A stretch of DNA of 64,000 bases, taken from contig NZ_NFJT01000004.1 of assembly GCF_002160015.1 (NCBI RefSeq), positions 103,710 to 167,709 on the forward strand, in the 5' to 3' direction. Of this stretch, positions 61,350 through 64,000 are shown in pieces (position 1 is the first letter of the stretch; each line of letters begins with the position of its first letter). The notes under the pieces are model-generated. The model was not told the origin of the DNA, did no database searches, and saw only the letters and a program-made list of their open reading frames with translations. The DNA comes from Anaerofilum sp. An201 (GTDB taxonomy: Bacteria; Bacillota; Clostridia; Oscillospirales; Ruminococcaceae). A program made the position numbers and the translations under genes.

Positions 61350-61378
61350 AGTATAGCACAAAACTATGAACATTTCAA
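61350..61378 (-). promoter_or_regulatory. Promoter of the leader/methyltransferase operon
   Basis: TTGAAA (61378-61373), 17-bp spacer, TATACT (61355-61350) on the minus strand. Confidence 0.8.
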
Positions 61379-61380
61379 CT

Positions 61381-61677
61381 CTATTTCAGCCTGTCGGCGA
61401 CGTTGCTCTCTCTGGCATACCGCCGCGCCGCTTCCCGCCGTTCCTCGCTGTATGGGGCGGTCAGACGGAAAGAGAAGCGGCCTTTCTCAATGTCAAACTC
61501 CATGCAGCCCGTTTCCGGGTCTGCGTCGGTCTGGCGGCACACATCGGGGTGCTGCTCGGCATAGGCGGCAAGCCGCTTCTTCAAGTCGGTGTTGTGGGTA
61601 CGGATATGGATCAACGGGTCTTTCTCATCAAACCAGATGTCTGTGATCTTTTTTTGCTTGGGAAGCCCTGTTCGCAT
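61381..61677 (-). CDS. Conserved mobile-element protein
   Basis: 98-residue protein (MRTGLPKQKKITDIWFDEKD) with the C-terminal block PYSEERREAARRYARES, related to the small protein at 21015-21296. AGAAAGGAG precedes ATG 61677. It is the counterpart of the conjugative-element gene but here stands between recombinase and resistance gene. The function is unknown. Confidence 0.7.
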   Translation of the reverse strand: MRTGLPKQKKITDIWFDEKDPLIHIRTHNTDLKKRLAAYAEQHPDVCRQTDADPETGCMEFDIEKGRFSFRLTAPYSEERREAARRYARESNVADRLK

Positions 61678-61810
61678 AAACTCTCCTTTCTGCGCCCTCG
61701 TTTGGAGAGAGGGGCATTTTTGAGGGAATTTTCCCGGCTCTTGACTTGGGGAAAATGGGGATTTTCAAATAGAAACCGCCCCGGCGAACCATTCTTCGTC
61801 CGGGCGGTTC

Positions 61811-62005
61811 CTATCGCGTGATTTTCGTTTTTTCCGGCTCTTGACCGTCCTGCAAGCTGTCGGCAAGTATCACTTTGAGCAGCTTGTCGCGGAATGTTTC
61901 TGTGCCGCTGTGGTTGAAAAACAACTCCGCAACGATGGTCTGTCCGTCCCTCTGTGTCGTGATAACACTGTCGGGGGATTGAGGTGTCCCGTTCTGTTCT
62001 GCCAT
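61811..62005 (-). CDS. TnpW-like transposon-encoded protein
   Basis: 64-residue protein (MAEQNGTPQSPDSVITTQRD, then IVAELFFNHSGTETFRDKLLKVIL). The block FNHSGTETFRDKLL corresponds to HFSETSRETFTDKV of the protein at 52313-52504. AAAGGAGCCGCC lies before ATG 62005. It lies directly downstream of the recombinase gene. Function unknown. Confidence 0.7.
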   Translation of the reverse strand: MAEQNGTPQSPDSVITTQRDGQTIVAELFFNHSGTETFRDKLLKVILADSLQDGQEPEKTKITR

Positions 62006-62083
62006 AGGCGGCTCCTTTCTCTGGGTGCAAAAGAGGGATTTCCCGTAGCCCGGAAAATCCCTCTTGGTTGTCAGTATTCGGTT

Positions 62084-63934
62084 TTACTGTGCGGGTGCTG
62101 CGGCGGCTTCCTGTGCCTTTTTCTTTGCCCGGTATTCCCGTGCTTTCATGCGGTCATACTCCCGTCGCTTTTCAAGGTTACGCGCCCGGTACTCCCTTGA
62201 ATACTGCCGGTGGTAGGCGCGGCTCTTTTCCTTTTGGGCTTCCTCGATTTTCTCCCGCATTTGCCGGATTTCCTGCTCCGTTGGCTCTGTAAGCTGTGTC
62301 ACTTCGTTCTCAAATTTGCCGATATAGTTGAAATATATCCCGATGTGCTGAATGGCTTGTTTTGCCCTTTTCTTGTCGCGCTCATGCACTTCAATCCGGC
62401 TGATAAACTCGTTGAGAATGGCGGGGGTCAGGTCGGTAAAGGCAGCGTAGCGTTCCGTCAGCTTCAAAAACTTCTGCGCCCGTCCGCCCGCGTTCTCAAA
62501 AGCGGATAGCTGCTCTTGCAGCTCGGCAAGCTCCGCTTTCAGCGCATAGTATTCTTCTGAATACTTCTGCGACATTTGCTCATAGCGGTCTTGCGGGATC
62601 GTGCCGAGGGCGTTGTCCTCATAGAGCTTGTTCAGCACCTTGTCAATCTGTTCAAGGCGCGTCGTGATTTGCGGGATACGCTTCTGCTGTTTCTTGGTCT
62701 TGTCGGTCTGCTGCATGGCAAGGTTCTTTTTCACTAAGGCTTCAAATTCCGCCCAGTTGCTGATAGAATAGTCCTCGATTTTCTTCAGCACTTCCGCGAT
62801 GGTCTGCATGAGCAAATCCGCGTCAATGATGTGCGGGGAATTGCATTTGGGGTTTTTGGCTTTTCCCTTGTGGTACTCGCTGCAATAGGCAACATGACGC
62901 TTGCCGCCATTCCGATAATCTATGCGAATGTGCATTTTCGCACCGCAATCCTTACAGAAAAGCAAGCCCGACAAAGGGTGGATTTCCCCGTCCCCGTTGG
63001 GGCGTTTGACGGGCGCATTTTCCAAAATCCGCTGTACGGTTTCAAAGTCGGTGCGGTCAATAATCGGCTCATGCACATTTTCGGTTATCTGCCATTGGCT
63101 CCGGTCTACATAGTGGTTCCGCTTGTCGCGGAAGTGCTTTGTGGTCTTGAAGTTGACAACATCACCGCAATACTCCTGCCGTGTGAGGATATGGGTCAGG
63201 GTGGCTTTGTTCCACTTATAGCGGTTGGCCTCATTGAGCGCCCTGTTTTTACAGGTTCCCCGCCCGCGCTCTTTCATGTAGAATGTGGGCGTTGGGATTT
63301 GCGCCTGCGTGAGATATACGGCAATTTGGTTTCGGTTTTTTCCGTCCAGAAACAGGCGAAAAATCAAACGAACAACTCCGGCGGCTTCCTCGTCGATAAT
63401 CCAAAAATCCTTGTTGTCCGGGGATTTGACATAGCCATAGGGGGCTTCGGTGGCAATCGGCTTTCCACTCATGCCCTTCGTCTTAATGCCGGTCTTTACT
63501 TTCTTGCTGATGTCCTTTGCGTACCACTCCGACATGATGTTGATAAAGGGCGCAAACTCCAATGTATCGGGCTTTTCGCTGTCTATCCCGTTGTTGACTG
63601 CGATAAAGCGCACATTGTTCCGTCTGAATATCTCCATCGCATTGCCGACTTGGAGATAGTCACGCCCCCAGCGTGTCAGGTCTTTCATAATGCAGACACC
63701 GATTTTCCCGTTCTCTACATCGTCCATCATGCGGGAGTAGGCAGAACGGTCAAAAAATCTGCCGCTTTCGTCATCGTCAATGTAGTGCCGGATATTGGTT
63801 AAGTGCTGCCCTCTGGCGTAGTTCTCCAAAAAGATTTTTTGGTTCTGTATCGAGTTACTCTCACCGCCGTCCCTGTCCTCGTCGCCCACGGAAAGGCGGG
63901 AGTAAAGGGCTGTAATTTTACTATAATCAGTCAT
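62084..63934 (-). CDS. Large serine recombinase (TnpX/TndX type)
   Basis: 616-residue recombinase that excises and inserts the transposon. Resolvase domain 1-150 (ITALYSRLSVGDEDRDGGES with the catalytic serine in RLS, MKDLTRWGRDYLQVG), recombinase domain (GYVKSPDNKDFWIIDEEAA), zinc ribbon (GLLFCKDCGAKMHIR, then CSEYHK...KNPKCNSPHI), coiled coil and basic tail. ATG 63934 is eight bases after AGGAGG. The attachment end of the element should lie just beyond, in 63935-64000 or outside the window; the opposite end lies near 56.2 kb. Confidence 0.93.
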   Translation of the reverse strand: MTDYSKITALYSRLSVGDEDRDGGESNSIQNQKIFLENYARGQHLTNIRHYIDDDESGRFFDRSAYSRMMDDVENGKIGVCIMKDLTRWGRDYLQVGNAMEIFRRNNVRFIAVNNGIDSEKPDTLEFAPFINIMSEWYAKDISKKVKTGIKTKGMSGKPIATEAPYGYVKSPDNKDFWIIDEEAAGVVRLIFRLFLDGKNRNQIAVYLTQAQIPTPTFYMKERGRGTCKNRALNEANRYKWNKATLTHILTRQEYCGDVVNFKTTKHFRDKRNHYVDRSQWQITENVHEPIIDRTDFETVQRILENAPVKRPNGDGEIHPLSGLLFCKDCGAKMHIRIDYRNGGKRHVAYCSEYHKGKAKNPKCNSPHIIDADLLMQTIAEVLKKIEDYSISNWAEFEALVKKNLAMQQTDKTKKQQKRIPQITTRLEQIDKVLNKLYEDNALGTIPQDRYEQMSQKYSEEYYALKAELAELQEQLSAFENAGGRAQKFLKLTERYAAFTDLTPAILNEFISRIEVHERDKKRAKQAIQHIGIYFNYIGKFENEVTQLTEPTEQEIRQMREKIEEAQKEKSRAYHRQYSREYRARNLEKRREYDRMKAREYRAKKKAQEAAAAPAQ

Positions 63935-64000
63935 GTGCATAACCTCCTGTGCGTCCATATAGGCTTCCTTTACACTTAAAATTATGCACTCCAGCGGGCG

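Overview
The window looks like a gut Clostridia chromosome. Core genes are about 60-65% G+C with Firmicutes-type ribosome binding sites, and the order rplM-rpsI, ttcA-like, alr, lepA, clp suggests the Oscillospiraceae/Ruminococcaceae (Faecalibacterium/Gemmiger/Subdoligranulum-like). That assignment is inferred from style and content, not proven. Two accessory blocks flank a short core segment.

Region A (1 to about 38.7 kb) is the inner and right part of a large integrative conjugative element of the Tn1549/CTn2 kind, transcribed almost entirely on the minus strand. Reading from its right end it carries parA-parB, a DUF6017 replication-type protein, an antirepressor, pcfB, virD4, Maff2, a VirB6-like protein, prgI, virB4, a CHAP cell-wall hydrolase, a PAPS-reductase-like gene, DUF4315, DUF4366, topB, a CHC2/ArdC/YodL polyprotein, a giant methylase-helicase, a DUF3849 protein, mobC and a relaxase. 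virB4 is split by a 339-nt insertion that folds as a group I intron. A tnpV gene lies inside the giant helicase gene in another frame. At the left end is an AT-rich bacitracin-resistance cargo module (bcrR, bcrA, bcrB, bcrD) with two copies of the known BcrR operator motif. No integrase for this element is in the window, so its left end is presumably outside. Its right end abuts the 3' end of rpsI.

Region B (about 38.74-49.17 kb) is core: rpsI and rplM with a strong promoter, a TtcA-like protein, alanine racemase, an isochorismatase-like hydrolase, lepA, two small membrane proteins, a G5/3D wall protein, a ClpA/ClpC-like ATPase, a truncated tRNA-like sequence and tRNA-Ala(GGC).

Region C (49.2-64 kb) is a mosaic of decayed and nested mobile elements. 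It contains a truncated YodL-type protein, mobC, a CD1845-type membrane protein, an acetyltransferase gene between two identical 25-bp palindromic repeats, virD4 fragments broken by a degenerate recombinase/relaxase/primase element, and then an apparently intact Tn4451-like mobilisable transposon at 56.26-63.93 kb. That transposon has a primase-helicase, an RSF1010-type relaxase with a recognisable oriT, a large serine recombinase, and cargo: an RlmA/TlrB-type 23S rRNA methyltransferase behind a leader peptide ending in MRLR, the motif of macrolide-arrest peptides.

The most interesting items are the group I intron in virB4, the macrolide-sensing leader before the methyltransferase, the overprinted tnpV, the complete bcr regulatory circuit, a family of palindromes in the accessory regions, and a 31-residue hydrophobic peptide gene with its own promoter.
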